DNA of 64,000 bases from Microcebus murinus (lineage: Eukaryota; Chordata; Mammalia; Primates; Cheirogaleidae): assembly GCF_040939455.1 (NCBI RefSeq), contig NC_134117.1, positions 60,162,501 to 60,226,500 of the forward strand, given 5' to 3'. Under the pieces are notes generated by a model. It saw only the letters and a program-made list of their open reading frames with translations. It did no database searches and was not told the DNA's origin. Position numbers and translations under genes: made by a program. Below, piece by piece: positions 23,880-39,639 of the stretch (position 1 is its first letter; each line of letters begins with the position of its first letter).

Positions 23880-24407
23880 CTAAAGCAAAAGATGGAAATA
23901 CATACTAAATATAAATAAAAACAATAACCCAGATAAAAAGAATGTTGGAGATAATTATTAACAGCAAATTCATGTAAATTAGTAATGAGAGTGTAGCTTC
24001 CTCTTAGTAATAAAGAAATAAAGAAACTGAAAATTAAAGTGGATTTAGAGAGAAAGAAATCATGTAATTACATTTCCTAATGTTCTCTCTTGAAATGAGG
24101 ACATCTGACTTATTTTCTGAGGCTAGTACTAAATCAACACGATTCCTTTACATCTGAATATAACACTCGGTCTCCAGAGGGTACTACATTATCTTGCTTT
24201 AGTTGTTGCTGCTTTCCATCTCCAACACTCAGCCTGACTCAATGTTTCTCCCCTTTAGACCTTCCATAAGCAGTGTAGGATCATGTATATAATTTTTATA
24301 CACTAAATGTTCTTGTCTACTGAAAGAAACAAAAATTGTCAAGTGGTGGAATGTGCTAGCCAATTATTTTGAAGTAATTTTTTGATTTTTAAAAATGAAT
24401 CATAATC
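23880..24407. other. Intronic sequence, no gene seen
   Basis: AT-rich, without a recognised repeat. Confidence 0.5.

Positions 24408-25194
<787 letters not shown>

Positions 25195-25365
25195 AAAAAC
25201 CTGAGGTGGGGAGGTGGGAGGGACAAAATTCTACCTAACAGGTACAATGAACACGATTTGGGTGATAGGCACACTTATAGCCATGACCCAGAATTACAAA
25301 AGTGATCCATGTAACCAAAATCATTTGTACCCTCTAAATATTTTGAAATTAAAAAAAAACTGAGG
25195..25365 (+). repeat. Truncated L1 3' end
   Basis: The same 3'UTR family as the L1 in Tigger2: CTACCTAACAGGTACAATGA, then GCACACTTATAGCCATGAC, TTTGTACCCTCTAAATA and an A tail. CTGAGGTG occurs at both borders, possibly a short target duplication. Confidence 0.8.

Positions 25366-25369
25366 TGAA

Positions 25370-26095
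<726 letters not shown>

Positions 26096-26099
26096 TACA

Positions 26100-27110
26100 T
26101 AATATTATCAGAAGCAAAAGATAATATAAAAACATGTACACATCAAAGATATACTTTTACAAAATATTTGAAGAGATATTCTGAGTAGGGAGTCTCTTTT
26201 ATGCAGAAATTGACAAATCTTAACCAGAAATAAAACCAATTAGAACTTTTGATTCATAAAACTAATTGAGGCATTAGTGAAAATTTTATAAATACAAAAT
26301 TCTATCCGTGATGAAAAAGTTTAAGAAATACATAGGTTGGGCTCTGAAAGAGAAGTAATGGCGGAACACAAGTGATCTTTAAGTACTTGCACTGAGATGA
26401 TTATTTTTTTGGGCCATGTTTTATTGTGAAGTGATTTTCCATAGTTGTACTTAATAAAACACAAAACAGTGATTTTTTCCCAGTTACTACTGGATATAGT
26501 TGTTTTAAATCTCTGTGTTAAAAATGGCAAAAATGCAACCATTTTTCTGGGTAATTGTTTTGGCTCTCTGAAGTTTGCATTGTTTATTTCTATGAAAGTA
26601 TCACTTTACAAATGGAAAATGACTAAGCTGAAAGCTATTGTTTTATTATTCTAAGTGGCCAGTGTTTCTGTTTTTGATAAAAGCCAAATTTTCAAATAAT
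26701 TTTCTGTAACATAAGAAAGAGCTAAGCTGTCAGTAAATATACTGATATCGACCCTGACATTTTCTTCTTAGGTACTGGCAGCAGGTCAAAAGGAAAGGAT
26801 TGCTTTTAGACATGAATAATTTCTTTATTGCTAAAGCAAACTCTGATTGCTTCTGGATTACTATCTATACACTCACAACAGTAGCACAAAAGTAAACAAG
26901 GTATAGCTAGCCCATGACATTTGGTAGGAAACCGTTAAACCAGTTTCCCACATTACTTCATGATATTGGAAGCTTTGTATGCCATTTAAATATATTTTTC
27001 AGATATCATATATTACTCAGACATTAATTATCTTCTGTGTATTACTAAGTCATATGATTCAATTTTTAAAATAAGTAAAGTTATTAAAGGAATTTTAAAC
27101 ACTGATATAG
26100..27110. other. Repeat-poor intronic sequence
   Basis: No gene was recognised. The open frames at 26321-26542 (-) and 26445-26654 (+) have no family motif. Being free of obvious transposons, it is a candidate for conserved non-coding sequence, untested. 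Confidence 0.45.

Positions 27111-27113
27111 GAT

Positions 27114-27268
27114 AGTAGTTCTCAAAGTGTAATTTCTGATTCACTTGGAAACTTGCTAAAAAATGCAAATTCTTGGTCCCATCTCAGCCTTACTGAATCA
27201 GAAACTGGTAAACAGGATACAGCACTCTGTGTTTTCATAAGCTCTCCAGGTAATTTTGCAAACCACTC
27114..27268 (-). repeat. MER5A (hAT-Charlie MITE)
   Basis: Both ends are recognisable, AGTAGTTCTCAAAGTGT and GCAAACCACT, with the internal CTTACTGAATCAGAAACT. Confidence 0.85.

Positions 27269-27594
27269 ATAAAAAATATTGAAATATCCATTTATTATTC
27301 TTAAGATTTTTATCCATCACAGGTATACTCAAAATCTCTATGAAGATGGCAAAAAGGAGGGCCACTACAAAATATATAACTTGGTTATAGTAGAGGAAAA
27401 AGAAGCGTAGTAAAGGTTGTAGTGGAGGCTATGTTTCTTTGTTCCAAGAGGCAGCTCTAATCTTAACCTGAACAAAAATGACACTTCGTTTTTCTACAAA
27501 TATGGCATGAGCCTGACCACAGTAGTTCTATTATTTGGTTTATATATTGGGCTTCCAAATTATTTCCCATTAAAACAGTGTCCTGTAGCTAAAA

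Positions 27595-27735
27595 ATATTT
27601 GATCTATTAATGCTCTTATTTTGCAGATGAAATTAAAGCCCAGAAAGTTTGCCCATTGTTATGCAACTTGATCTGAGGAGACAATAGAACTCTAGACTAC
27701 TTGACTCATCTATCTTCTCACTCCTTTATATACAC
27595..27735 (-). repeat. MIR fragment
   Basis: An antisense core, CTTATTTTGCAGATGAAATT then AGAAAGTTTGCCCATTGTTA. Confidence 0.6.

Positions 27736-27995
27736 CCCTGCCACTGTTCCACATAACTGTGAAACAACTAAAAAAAAAAAAAAAATCAGGGAAAATATAA
27801 CTTAGAACAGTATAAGATTGGGGAGAAAAAGAAATAAGTGACAAAGAGGTCCTGAATTAGCTTTGAATTTGGTTCTAAGTTTCTTGACAGTAAAAGCAAA
27901 AAGTCAGATATATTCAGTTATTTAGCTTTCATTCATGAAGAGATGAAAAATGCCACTTTCTTATAAGAAATACTTGGTTCTCAAATAAACTTCTT

Positions 27996-28300
27996 GGCTG
28001 GGCATGGTGGCTCACACTTGTAATCCTAGCATTTTCAGAGGCTGAGCTGGGAGGATTGCTTAAGGCCAGGAGTTTGAGACCAGCATGAGCAAGAGTGAGA
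28101 CCCTATCTCTACAAAGAAAACTAGAAAAATTAGCCAGGTGTGGTGCTATGCATCTATAGTCCTAGCTTCTCAGGAGGATCACTCAAGCCCAGGAGTTTGA
28201 GGTTTTACTGAGCTATGATGAGACCACTGCACTCCAGCTGGGGTGACAGGGTGAGATCTTGTCTCCAAAAGACCAAAAAAACCCAAACAAACAAATGATA
27996..28300 (+). repeat. Alu SINE
   Basis: A sense dimeric Alu ending in an (AAAC)n tail. AAATAAACTTCT at 27983-27994 and 28301-28312 is the target duplication. Confidence 0.95.

Positions 28301-28312
28301 AAATAAACTTCT

Positions 28313-28759
28313 CATGGCGTGCTTAACATGTTGAACACTAATTAATACAGAAGACTGTGTTGTCTTCAACAACTTCTCAACAATAAGGTCAGTCTTTATT
28401 ATAGTATTAAAGTATTGTAGTATTAAAGATCAAGCGAATAGCTTTTGATGGTCCAAGCATAATTTGTAGAGTTTCCAGAGAAAAAAGAGACTATATGTTC
28501 CTTATAAATAATCTTATATCAATAACAATTCTCTAAAGCAGGGTGAGAAAAGAGCTTAAGAGTAGACGGTTTGAGGTTGTACTTTTTGCAAGAGTCTTGT
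28601 CATTTGATATGCATTCCATAACACCATGCTGCCTACAATATTATAGTGTTTTAGAATTAAATAATTTATCATGGAAATCAGATCAGTGGTAAAAACTTTA
28701 TGATTTACATAAGGCAAATGCTAATATAAGATGCATATTATTGTCTTATAACAAAATTT
28313..28759. other. Intronic sequence, no gene seen
   Basis: No repeat recognised, apart from a small TAGTATTAAAG duplication near 28400-28425. Confidence 0.5.

Positions 28760-28853
28760 GTTCAAATACACTTTCTCAAAGAGGTCATCTTCAACTCTTG
28801 TAGGTAGCACTACAACCTCCCCAACCTTATTTTTATCTGGCTTGTTCTTTCCA

Positions 28854-28877
28854 TCTGTCTGTCTGTCTATCTATCTA
28854..28877 (+). repeat. (TCTG)n/(TCTA)n microsatellite
   Basis: Five to six tetranucleotide units sit next to the monomer insertion. Confidence 0.9.

Positions 28878-28879
28878 CT

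Positions 28880-29050
28880 TCTATATTTTTACAGATAGGG
28901 TGCTACTATGTTGCCCAAGTTGAGTACAGTGGCTATTCACAGGTACGATCATAGCTTACTATAGTTTTGAACTCCTGTGCTCAAGAGATCCTCCTGTCTC
29001 AGACTTCTGAATAACTGGGACTACAGGAGCACACCATTACACCGGGCTTA
28880..29050 (-). repeat. Fossil 7SL-derived monomer (FLAM/FAM-like)
   Basis: Antisense monomer with GTGGCTATTCACAGGTACGA, the 7SL-specific segment missing from dimeric Alus, and GTAACACC..GGGCTT at its end. Confidence 0.8.

Positions 29051-29235
29051 TTCAATTTTTAAAATATAGCATTAATCAATACCTAATATTATATTACGTA
29101 TTCACTTATTTATTTTGTTCTTTGTCTCTACCACTGGAATGTAATATCTATGAGGGCAAAGACATCTGTTTTGTTCATTACTGTATCCCTAGAACAATGC
29201 CTGGCACATAGTAAGCATTCATTTAACATTTTTCC

Positions 29236-29711
29236 AATGAATCAGCTCAGAATGGAGACAGAGGTGGTAGAAAAGGTGGTATATAAAGTTAAAACAAATT
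29301 ACACTGAGGAATTCTAGAAGCAGTGGTTGCCATCTAAATCCTGTCTCCCTCTAAAATAAGGAGAGAAAAATAAATCTATAAAAACACCAGGCCCTCAGCA
29401 TAACTTGAAGACAAAAGAATGCCAAACTTCAAAATAACTACAAGTAAAAAGAGAAAATTCACCAAATCTCAGTGCATGCATCACCCCTACTCTACTATAA
29501 GGCCTTGTGGAAACTAACATATAAAGTAATACATTGGGACAAAGTAGAAAGAATTAACTAGAAAAAGGAAGATAAGAGACATGGGGAAGAGGAAATAGAA
29601 TAAGCTCATGGACCATTGTAAAGGCAATAAATGAGACTTAAAGGATACCAACCAAAACAGAGAAACTACATAGTAAAAGGTAAAATAAAATAACAGAGGA
29701 TTTAGGACAGT
29236..29711 (+). repeat. Possible HAL1/L1 5' remnant
   Basis: A purine-rich strand with L1-like phrasing (AACTTCAAAATAACTACAAG). Weak recognition; could be plain intron. Confidence 0.3.

Positions 29712-29725
29712 AGAAAAGGTGTATG

Positions 29726-30421
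<696 letters not shown>

Positions 30422-30435
30422 AGAAAAGGTGTATG

Positions 30436-30999
30436 TATAAAGGTAAGAACTAAAACAAAAATACAAACTTTCTTCAATATATATGCAAAGAAATTTAATT
30501 TAAAAGCAAAAATGTGATTTTCATAGCCAGACTCAATGAATGAAGTGAGTGATCTTAATTCAAAAAGTCATTTCTCTTCTCTTTATTTGCTTGCAGGCCC
30601 AGCAAATAACGAACATCACTGTTTCTGGCAAATAGTAAGTAATTAATAAATGTTTATGAAAATGAGATAAAATTTTTCAGCCTATTGTTAATAGTTTGCC
30701 ATTATTTTAATGTAGAAATGCTGATACTAGTAATGCTAGTAATCATACTTTTGTTCTGGTCAAAGGGAATACTACCTTAGTTCACAAAATATTATTGATT
30801 CCTAAATCCTTATTTAAATGGGTTAGATCATATAAAAGTAAGAGATTAAGGACAACTTCATTATAGGTTTCTAAATACTCATAGATTATAATGATAGATA
30901 ATTGAATGATGTGGAGTTGGTTTTCAGATAGCATTGAAGTATAAATATTTCAGCATATTCTCCTCTAAAAAGTCATCTGAAAAAAATAATGAGAAATTA
30436..30999. 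other. Intronic sequence, no gene seen
   Basis: AT-rich, no repeat recognised. Confidence 0.5.

Positions 31000-32420
31000 A
31001 AACCAAACTCCTTTGTAAATAAAACTAAAAGATACTGACCATCCTGGATTACGGTATTTGAAGGCAGAAAGTCCGTGGAGAAGAGGTTCACTAGATTAGT
31101 AGAGAGAAAAAAGATAAAATATAATATAAATGTCTACAAGGAGACTCCAAGAAACACCAAGTTGATTCATCCCAAACATTCTGGAAAATTCAGAAAATGG
31201 TGGTACCAGATATCTAGTGGGGCTGAAAATAGGGGAGATGATAAGAGTTGAACTTTTAGATCCCATTCCCACTCCATATAGCCTTTCCCTACCTCTATGG
31301 GATAATGGAGGAAGGGGAGGCTAGTGAAGAACTAGAAAGGCTTCAGATTCAGGAACTACAAGAACAAAGGAAGATAGAGTTGAGGGTGAAGTGCTGGACT
31401 AAGAACAAGCTAGGGTGGTTTTCTGAAAATGTACATACCAAAGAGTCAGCCCCTCAGACCCTTTTCCTACCAGTATTCATATATAAATTATCTCCCTTAT
31501 GAAAAAGCTGTCTTTTATTCAACCCTAAGAAGGTAAAAAAGTCTCATCTTGTACTAGTCTATTCAAGTACAACCTTCTTAAATATAAATGGAAAACCAGT
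31601 ATTACTAGACATTTGAGAAAAGTATCCAAAAAATCTGAAGATATAAAAAAGGAATTCCAATGAAATAGACAAAAAATGAGAAAAGTAGAGGATCAATCCA
31701 GGAAGTCAAATTTCAATTAAAGAATTCACTAGAACTGACTTACTATCTAGATTTATAGGGACACAATGAATGAATGACAAGAAACCTACACCATTATTAT
31801 TTATCATGAAATTTTAGAAAACAAGAGATAAAGATAGATTACAAATGCTTTTAGATAAAAAGCAGATCACATACAAAGGTTTACGAACAAAAAGAATGAA
31901 ATCAGACTTCTCAAAAACATATGAGGCTAAAATATAATAGAGCAATGGTTTCAAGATTCTAAAGAAAATAAAATTTTCTTTCTAAAATTCCATATATAGC
32001 TAAACTATTAATCCAGAGTGAGAGTGAATGGAGATACTTTGAGACATATTAGGCCTCAAAGTATGTATCTCCCTTATATTCATTCTCAGAAAGTTAATGA
32101 AGGCTGACAGCGATGAAGAGTTTAAGGAAGAATGTATGGACTCCGGAAACTCAGGATTTAATATATATCAGAGGTGAAGGGAATTCAGGATGATGGTGAA
32201 GGGATGTCCCAGGTAAACGCTTAGAGCAGAAAAACAAAAGGGCTTAGAAGCAAGGTCTTCAAGCCAAACAAACAAACAAAAATTCTAGTGATATAGGTTT
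32301 AACTGATAACTGGTAGGTTTAACTCTGCACAAAATAAATGTAAGAAGCTATTGGAAGGTATGGGTGTAGAAGGAGCGATAGGCGTAAGAAATCTAAGAAA
32401 ATAAAAAGAATTCTAAACTC
31000..32420 (+). repeat. HAL1/L1ME-like ancient LINE remnant
   Basis: Recognised by order and phrasing typical of these half-L1 elements: AATCAGACTTCTCAAAAACA, then CAATGGTTTCAAGATTCTAA, then a CATATATAGCTAAACTATTA block and TGAATGGAGATACTTTGAGA. The open frame at 31305-31502 is a remnant of this element, not a host gene. Confidence 0.55.

Positions 32421-33189
32421 CAGGAGAAACTAAAAGTTGTTAAGACATTATAGAATATAATTTGTTTCAATGAATAATAAATATATAATGAATAATAAAT
32501 ATATAGATATAATAATATTTATGCTACAAATTGATTTAGCCAAAAACCCTATTTGAGAATTGGAGTAGAAGAGAGGGCAGGATGTATGTGTATAAGAGAT
32601 TTAAATGTTCATCTTATCATAGTAATGAGTCAGTAAGTATGTAATATCTAAATAGATTAGGAGGTAAATAATAGAAGAAATAGCTAAAAGGGTTGTTAGG
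32701 GAATGGGGTACTGATGTTTTCCATTGTATATACCCTTAAGCACAAAATGAGTTAATTATGTACATATATTATTTTAAAATATTAATTTAAGGAATTTTTC
32801 AGAATGAAAATAACCATAAATAATTCCATTTCATCATTCAATGCACTGGATCAAAATTTAATTTACTATGTCTCTATGTTTCTCTCCTATTTAATGACTA
32901 CATTACAAGAATTTTAAATACTGCATACCATGTGAAGTATACTGCAAATACATATTCCACATTAAATAACCAAAGAATGTCTCAGGTAAAAATAATACCA
33001 ATAATAATAAAATACATACATGACAGCTATTAAGTCATCTCCCTTCTGACCAAAGGTAAAATAAACATTCATAGTGGGTAGACATAAAATATTTGATATT
33101 TTAACATTTCCTATGACCTTTCAAAGATCTTTAAAAATATCTAATTCTTTACCTGTCAAGTAGGTACTATCATAATAAAAATGATAATA
32421..33189. other. AT-rich intronic sequence
   Basis: Includes a duplicated AATGAATAATAAATATATA near 32468-32508. No gene seen. Confidence 0.5.

Positions 33190-33365
33190 ACTAATGTTTC
33201 TGAGAGCTTACTATATACCAAGAATTGCCCTAAATCAATGTATTATCTTATACACTACATGATTTGGGCATCATTATCCTCATTTTACATTAATTAGGTT
33301 CATTTTACAGATCTAAAAATTGAGGCTGAAAGCCAGCTAACCAATGCATAAAAAATGACAAAATG
33190..33365 (-). repeat. MIR fragment
   Basis: Antisense: GAGAGCTTACTATATACCAA, CATTATCCTCATTTTACATT, then ATCTAAAAATTGAGGCTGAA. Confidence 0.65.

Positions 33366-33629
33366 AAGAAAAAAATCACTATTTGGCAACCTCCATAGTT
33401 ATAATTATTTCCAGCAAGAATTAACAATGGATGTCCAAACTAGGATGAAAATGCGCGATGAGAAATAGGATATTTACATAGTGTCAAAGTACGTTCCCCA
33501 AACATATTCATTATAGAGGGAAAATGGTAACTTTATGGTAGAAAAATTTGAATAATCATCTTATGATCAAAGCTAACATCATTACCAACAGTATGAAATA
33601 ATCTTATGTATCTCCTGATATATTACATG

Positions 33630-34210
33630 AAAGACACATCATAGCCATGGTATTCTACCAAAAACGTATAACCCAAATCTAATCATGAGGAAATTTAAAA
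33701 CATTTAAATTAAGGTATATTCTACAAAATAAATAGCCTGTACTTTTCAAAATATCAAAGTTATCAAAAACAAAGTAAGTCAAGATTAAAAAACACTAAAC
33801 AGGCATGACAACTAAATATAACAAGTGATCTTGTATTGAATCTAAGAATAATATCATTTAATTTTTCTTGTGCTATGCAGGACATTAGTGGCATAACTGA
33901 AAAGATTTGAATAAGGTCTCTAGATAAGACTAATATCTTGTCAATGTTAATTTCCTATTTTTGATAATGATACTGTGGTTATTATAATAAAATATCCATT
34001 TTTCATAACTACACCTGAAGTACTTAGGGATCAAAGAGGCATTATTTCTGCAACTTACTCTCAAGTGGTTTAAGAAAAAAAACTACTCATGCATATACAG
34101 AGATCTCAATGATAAATCAAATATAAAATATTAACATATGGGAATTCAATGAACTATTTGTGCAATATTTCTAAAGGTATAAAATTATTTCAAAATTAAA
34201 ATTAAAAATA
33630..34210 (+). repeat. L1M 3'UTR remnant
   Basis: Ordered old L1 3'UTR phrases: CATAACCCAAATCTAATCATG-type block, CATGACAACTAAATATAACA, then ACTGTGGTTATTATAATAAA and CTTACTCTCAAGTGGTTTAA. 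Confidence 0.7.

Positions 34211-34327
34211 TAAAACATCTTTGAGGCTTGTCTTGGGTAAACTCAAAAGGTAAAGTATAGAACTGAGAGTCATATTAATTTTCCCCTTAACCACAATAAT
34301 ACTACAATTTAGAGTTTCAATGGGAAA

Positions 34328-34344
34328 ACACACACACACACACA
34328..34344 (+). repeat. (CA)n microsatellite
   Basis: Eight CA units. Confidence 0.95.

Positions 34345-36471
34345 TTGAAAGAACTCAAATAAGATAATCTACATCCCGTAGTTATCTACTTAGTTACCAA
34401 AGATAAGTTGAAAATAAAAGGTCATTCATCAAATTATTGGTAAGAAAAATCAAAATACAGTCAATTATTATAAAGCCATAAGATTTAGCTTGTCTTCTAT
34501 TGGTTTATGCCACAAATCACAACTTTCTTTAAAATACAGACTATATAGGGTAAAAAACCAAGAGGTCAAGTATTTTAAAGCAAATCTTTCAGTAGAAAAC
34601 TCCAAGTTCAAGCCAGCTTAGGCAATATAGTGAGACATCTTCTCTTAAAAAAAGATAAAATACATTTTAAGGAAATGGGATGCACTGAGTAAATACATTT
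34701 TATTTACACAACAAACACTCCTTGAGTATCTTCTATCTATAAGGCACTGTAAAAAAAAAGGCAATGTATGATCTTTAAGGAAAAATAGCGTACATGGTAA
34801 AGAGTGTTTTTTTCCTTCCATTTTAATCTGATTTAGCATTTAATATTTAATTGACAAATGCTTGTATATTATTAAAATCTTACTATTAGAATTCTACAAG
34901 GCTATTATTTTGGGTGACTAATTAATGTATCTTTTCTTTTTAGAATAAAAAGATATTCCTTTCCATAGAGAAGTACATATTAATAATTCTTCCTATAAAT
35001 AACAAGTAAAAATTAAAATAATCACAAATCTATGAGTGTAAATCTGATCAAACACCTGGTATTTAAATATGTACCTATCTTCATCCTGGGAAGCTATCTG
35101 TTGAGTTACTACAGGAAAGAAAGTCAATAGAAAATTTCAAGCTAGAAGAGGCTTTTGGGAACATCTTATTCAATCCTACCAGGAAAAGACTAAGACAAAG
35201 ATCAACTATAACTGATTTATCCAAGGATAAAAATAAAAAACAAACCCAAAAAACTTTATTATCAGACAGAAATGAATGGTGTGGAAGTCTTTTGGACTTT
35301 GGGCCAATTTCAGTTAGGATACATAGGCTGAAACAGGATCAAAATTTTTCTCTTATTTATTAGCACTATGGAAATAACTGTAACTATAAATAAATTAGGC
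35401 TTCACAACTTTGTTCTACTTGTAACAGTATATTCTGGGAGAACATACACTGCATAGGGATATAGTATCTCTTGTACACTTTAGATATAGAGAAGGCAAAA
35501 AGACAAAAAGACTGCATTTTTAACTATAATTTCTTCTGTATAATTAAATTTGTGGCTGTTGGTAAATCTCTGGCAATAGTTTGTGGGTTAACATAGTTCT
35601 ATACTATCATTAATTGCATAATACATACCATATGTTGAACCTATTCGAAGTTAGCATATAGGTATTTTTTACAAAAAGACATTGACAAAAATCAATATTG
35701 TAATGAATGCATAAAGAAGTTTTTATTTCTTCAAACATTTTTATCTAATTTGGAAAATCTTTTCTAAAACATTTTAAAAACATGGTTATTTTCTTCCTTA
35801 TTGAAATTCAGATGCCATGGATTTGGAAAGGAGGAATAAAGGGAAACAAAAGAATTTTAAAGTCTATAGATAAGGACTGGCACCATGATTCATTTTCAGA
35901 AATATTGGTTAAATGCTCTTGCTCTAATGCATTAAAAAATATGGGCTCAAACATTATTAAAGATAAAATTGATGTGGGCTATTTATGATTTTTAAAAGTC
36001 ATAAAAACTCAAATTATTTTATATGATTAAAAAAAAATCTCTTAAGCGAGCATTCCAAAACCCATTATATTATTCTTACTTACACAAGACTTTTTTTTCC
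36101 CCTAACATTTGGTAGTTACAGTGAATTAGATATAATAATGTATTTTAGATCTAAAAAAAATCTCTGCATGCCATTTTAACTTGAGAAAATGGAAATTGGT
36201 TTAATTTTGTGCGTTACCATTTAGTAGTTTTGCATAGAATTTAAGTAGAGCCATCATACTGTGATCCAGTTGGAATAGTCAAAAAATTATCCCATTTTGC
36301 TTTGTGTCTGGCACAATAATAGCAGCATTTTCAGGACTAGGTATATCCCTGTTTCAAAGTATGCCTTAAGAAATAGAATGCTACCAAAAACAGAATGCAG
36401 AGGGAAATGAATTCTTAAGATCAAAATCTAATTGTAATCTAAACATTTCAAAAAACTTTTCCTCACATATG

Positions 36472-36502
36472 CACAGAGAGAGTGAGAGAGACAGAGACAG
36501 AG
36472..36502 (+). repeat. (GA)n-rich simple repeat
   Basis: An interrupted GAGAGAGTGAGAGAGACAGA run. Confidence 0.85.

Positions 36503-36934
36503 GGCTGAAGGTCTAGTCCACTCATGTACTACATGTATCTGTACCCTTGTTTAAGTCATTAAGTCCTTGTCCTGAGCTGGGAATGTCTCCTTTCCTTACT
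36601 TCTCTAAGCTCTATCCAAAAATATACGACCTTCCTTTATTTATCCCAATTTGCCCAATTTCTCTGGGTAGTATTATTATAACATTTATCATAAAAAAACT
36701 CTCTGCCAGGTATATTCTTACGTATCTTGAGCTGAAATCTTCCTTTTTACGTTGTAGAACTGACTGAAAAGATGACTAAGCATAAGTAAAATGTTTCATA
36801 TGAAATTTCTTTTCATATAAAATGCATAATTATCATGTCTATAAGTCAAACTATTACAGTGAACTCCTCAGTGGCTATCATGTCTTATATTATTACTCAT
36901 CTTTCCTCAGTGAAGATCCAAATGCTAGTATCAG

Positions 36935-37180
36935 TAGTAGTAATAACAATAACAGTAGCAGCTATGATTTTTAGAACATTATTATGTACCAGGCTCTTTC
37001 CTAAGTGTTCCAAATATATGAACTCAATCATCACTAAAACCTTAAAATATAGTTATGTACTATTTTTATCCTGGTTGATGTTTGAGGAGACTGAGGTATA
37101 GATATGTGAAATGACATGTCTGAGATCACACAGCTGGTAAGTGATGGAATCAGAGTTTGGATCTGGACAATCTTACTAGA
36935..37180 (-). repeat. MIR SINE
   Basis: Near-complete antisense MIR: ATTATGTACCAGGCTCTTTC, GAGGAGACTGAGGTATAGAT, ATCACACAGCTGGTAAGTGA. 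The open frame at 36835-37101 falls inside it and is spurious. Confidence 0.85.

Positions 37181-37535
37181 GAACCTCTAAGATTAGCTAA
37201 TCAATCTCAGTACCTAAATATTCAATACAGACTTGTTGAACAAAGCTAAACACAAAATCCCAGATAGATCAATTAAATGTCTTTAATGTTTTAAAAATCC
37301 AGTTTTCATTAGTATTTAGAAATGAAATGGAAAAAAATAATTTAGATGCCTCCATTTCTGATTTGAAATTTAGAAAATTTTTTATTATGAAGGGGAAAAA
37401 ACCCTGCCATTTAAATAAATAATATTTTCTGAAAAAATAACTCATTGAAAGTTATAAAAAGTATATTTACAATATTAATTAATTATTATTACCATACTTT
37501 TAAAATGTTTTTCTCTGTAGGTTTTTCTTCAACTT
37181..37535. other. AT-rich intronic sequence
   Basis: Nothing recognised. Confidence 0.5.

Positions 37536-37823
37536 TTTTCCTTGAGACAGGGTCTTGCTCTGTTGCCCAGGCTAGAGCCCAGTGGGATCTTCATAGATTA
37601 TTACAACCTCAAACTCCTGTGCTCAAGTGATCCTCCTGCCTCGGCCTCCCAAATAGCTGGGATTACAGGTATACACCACCATGCACGACTAATTTTTCTA
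37701 TTTTTTTATAGAGACAGGGTCTCACTATATTGGTTAGGCTGGCCTTGAACTCCTGGCCTCAAGCAATCCTCCTTCAGCCTCCCAAAGTGCTAGGATTACA
37801 GGTGTGAACCACCATGCCAGGTC
37536..37823 (-). repeat. Alu SINE
   Basis: Antisense dimeric Alu ending CATGCCAGGTCC, with CAACTTTT on both sides as a possible target duplication. Confidence 0.93.

Positions 37824-38520
37824 CAACTTTTCATTCTGAAAAATACCAAACCTACAGAAAAAATTGAGAGAATGGTACAATGAACACTCTTAGACCATTT
37901 ACTTACATTTATGAATTGTAACATGTTCTGTACATACATACACTCACCAACACACACATGCACAGGTCTTTTTTCTCCCTGAACCACTGGAAAATAAGTT
38001 GTAGACATCATGATCCTATAATATTATATTCAGTATGTATCTCATAAGACCAAGAAAATTTTCCTATATAAGCAGAAAATATGACAGTGACAATATAATA
38101 ATATTATCTAATGTATGGTCCATATCTAAAAATTTCATATATCTTAAAAATGCTCTTTCTAGCTAGTTCCTTTCTTCCATTTAAAAATTGTGGATGCAGT
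38201 GCCAATTAAAGGTCTAGTATTACATTTGTTTGTCAAGTCTCTTTAGTTTTCCTTAATCTAAAGCAGTCTCCTCCCACCCTCCCAACTACATCTTTTATGA
38301 CAATGGTATTTTTAAAGAGTCCAGGACATTGTCTTATAGAAATGTTCTGCAGTGAAGATTTGTCTGATATTTTCCTTATGATTAGATTCAGGTTAAGTAT
38401 CTGAAGCGAGAATGTATACAATGTTTTGTACTTTTCTTTGTATTCCATTGGGAGACACATTAAGTCATTTTAGTTAGGATGCTATATTGAATCACTTGGT
38501 GAGGATACATTATGTCTCCT
37824..38520 (-). repeat. L1M 3'UTR fragment
   Basis: Antisense old L1 3'UTR: GAACCACTGGAAAATAAGTT, GTAGACATCATGATCC, GTCAAGTCTCTTTAGTTTTC and TTATGATTAGATTCAGGTTA, in the expected order. Confidence 0.8.

Positions 38521-39639
38521 TAAATGATTAAATGTAATGACTATAAGTTTTGGTTGGCTAAAATATATGATTTTCAGATAAGCCAAATAGTATGTTGAAT
38601 GTAAAAGATAATTATGTGGGCTTTAATATGTTCTTTTTAACTATGCTAATATTTTTTCTAATTTTCTACTGGCATTTCCCTTATTTTCATTATTTAAAGC
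38701 CCGATACTTCACAGCTTGGGATAATACAATACTATGAGGTCTTTCCCAAAAGCTCTGATGGAAAGTAATCATATTATATTTTGAAGGAAGATATGTGGCT
38801 TAATTGTCCTATATTTAATGTGGTATTTATGAATAAGTTTAAAAAGATAGTAGGAATTTCCTACAGGTCATACAACTTTAGGATCTTGAGGAAAATATTA
38901 CTAAATTAGTTTTCAAAATAAGATAGGTTAAAAAATAACAATAGCCAAAAATTAAACTAGTTTAATCTGCCATCTTCATCCCAGTTTTAAAGTGCCCAGA
39001 AAAGAAGCAAAATGAACTATTTCATAAAATATTATAAATACTAAAGATTAAGACTGTAACTCATTTTAATAATTTAAAATTTTTTCTATATGATAAAAAA
39101 ATTTTAATGTAAGTACTATATTTTCTTTTTTTCCCTATCATTCATTCTGAAACAAAATCACCAATCCATATAAGAACAAAATTCTTAACAGCAAATATTA
39201 TGAGCATGTACAAAAAATAGGTTCTAATCACTTAGTTTAATTACAAGGCTTATTGTAAAATATTTATAGCTAACCTTTTTCTACATTTAACTGCATTATT
39301 TTAAAGAATATTAATGATTTGAAGAGCTTTTAATTTCTCATAAAGATATGATAACCAGTGTTTACAAGACCATTTTATGAACACAGGGCAACAACAGGGC
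39401 TCTTCCAGTTCACAAAAACTAATTATGACTAGGAAGCCACTCTGAAGGAGTTGCACATAATCAAAAAAGATCTAATGGCAACCACTACAAAGGACACAGT
39501 TTGATAAGCTTAAATATAATACACAGTACATACAGATCTGTGAAACATTAATTCTTATCAAGAATAAAAAGTAGTAAGTTTTGAGTTCCTGAGAAACATA
39601 ATAACAAATTCCCATCATCAAGGGCATAACATGTGCTAG
38521..39639. other. AT-rich intronic sequence
   Basis: No repeat or gene was recognised. The part at 39340-39560 is of more even composition. Confidence 0.45.

Larger units (their letters stand above)
28760..29235 (+). repeat. L2 LINE 3' end, split by a 7SL-type monomer
   Basis: The left part is a degraded L2 3' region. The right part carries the L2 end: TGAGGGCAAAGACATCTGTT, TTACTGTATCCCTAGAACAA and TGCCTGGCACATAGTAAG. Confidence 0.75.
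34211..36934. other. Long AT-rich intronic stretch
   Basis: Contains a (CA)n run at 34328-34344, a scrap resembling an Alu right arm (34600-34640, AAGCCAGCTTAGGCAATATA) and a possible ancient repeat near 34700-34760 (GAGTATC..AAGGCACTGT). The open frame at 35782-35988 shows no family signature. No gene was seen. Confidence 0.5.

Noticed and set aside
31305..31502. Glu-rich plus-strand open frame
   Set aside because: Best explained as a remnant of a HAL1/L1-type element; no independent gene evidence.
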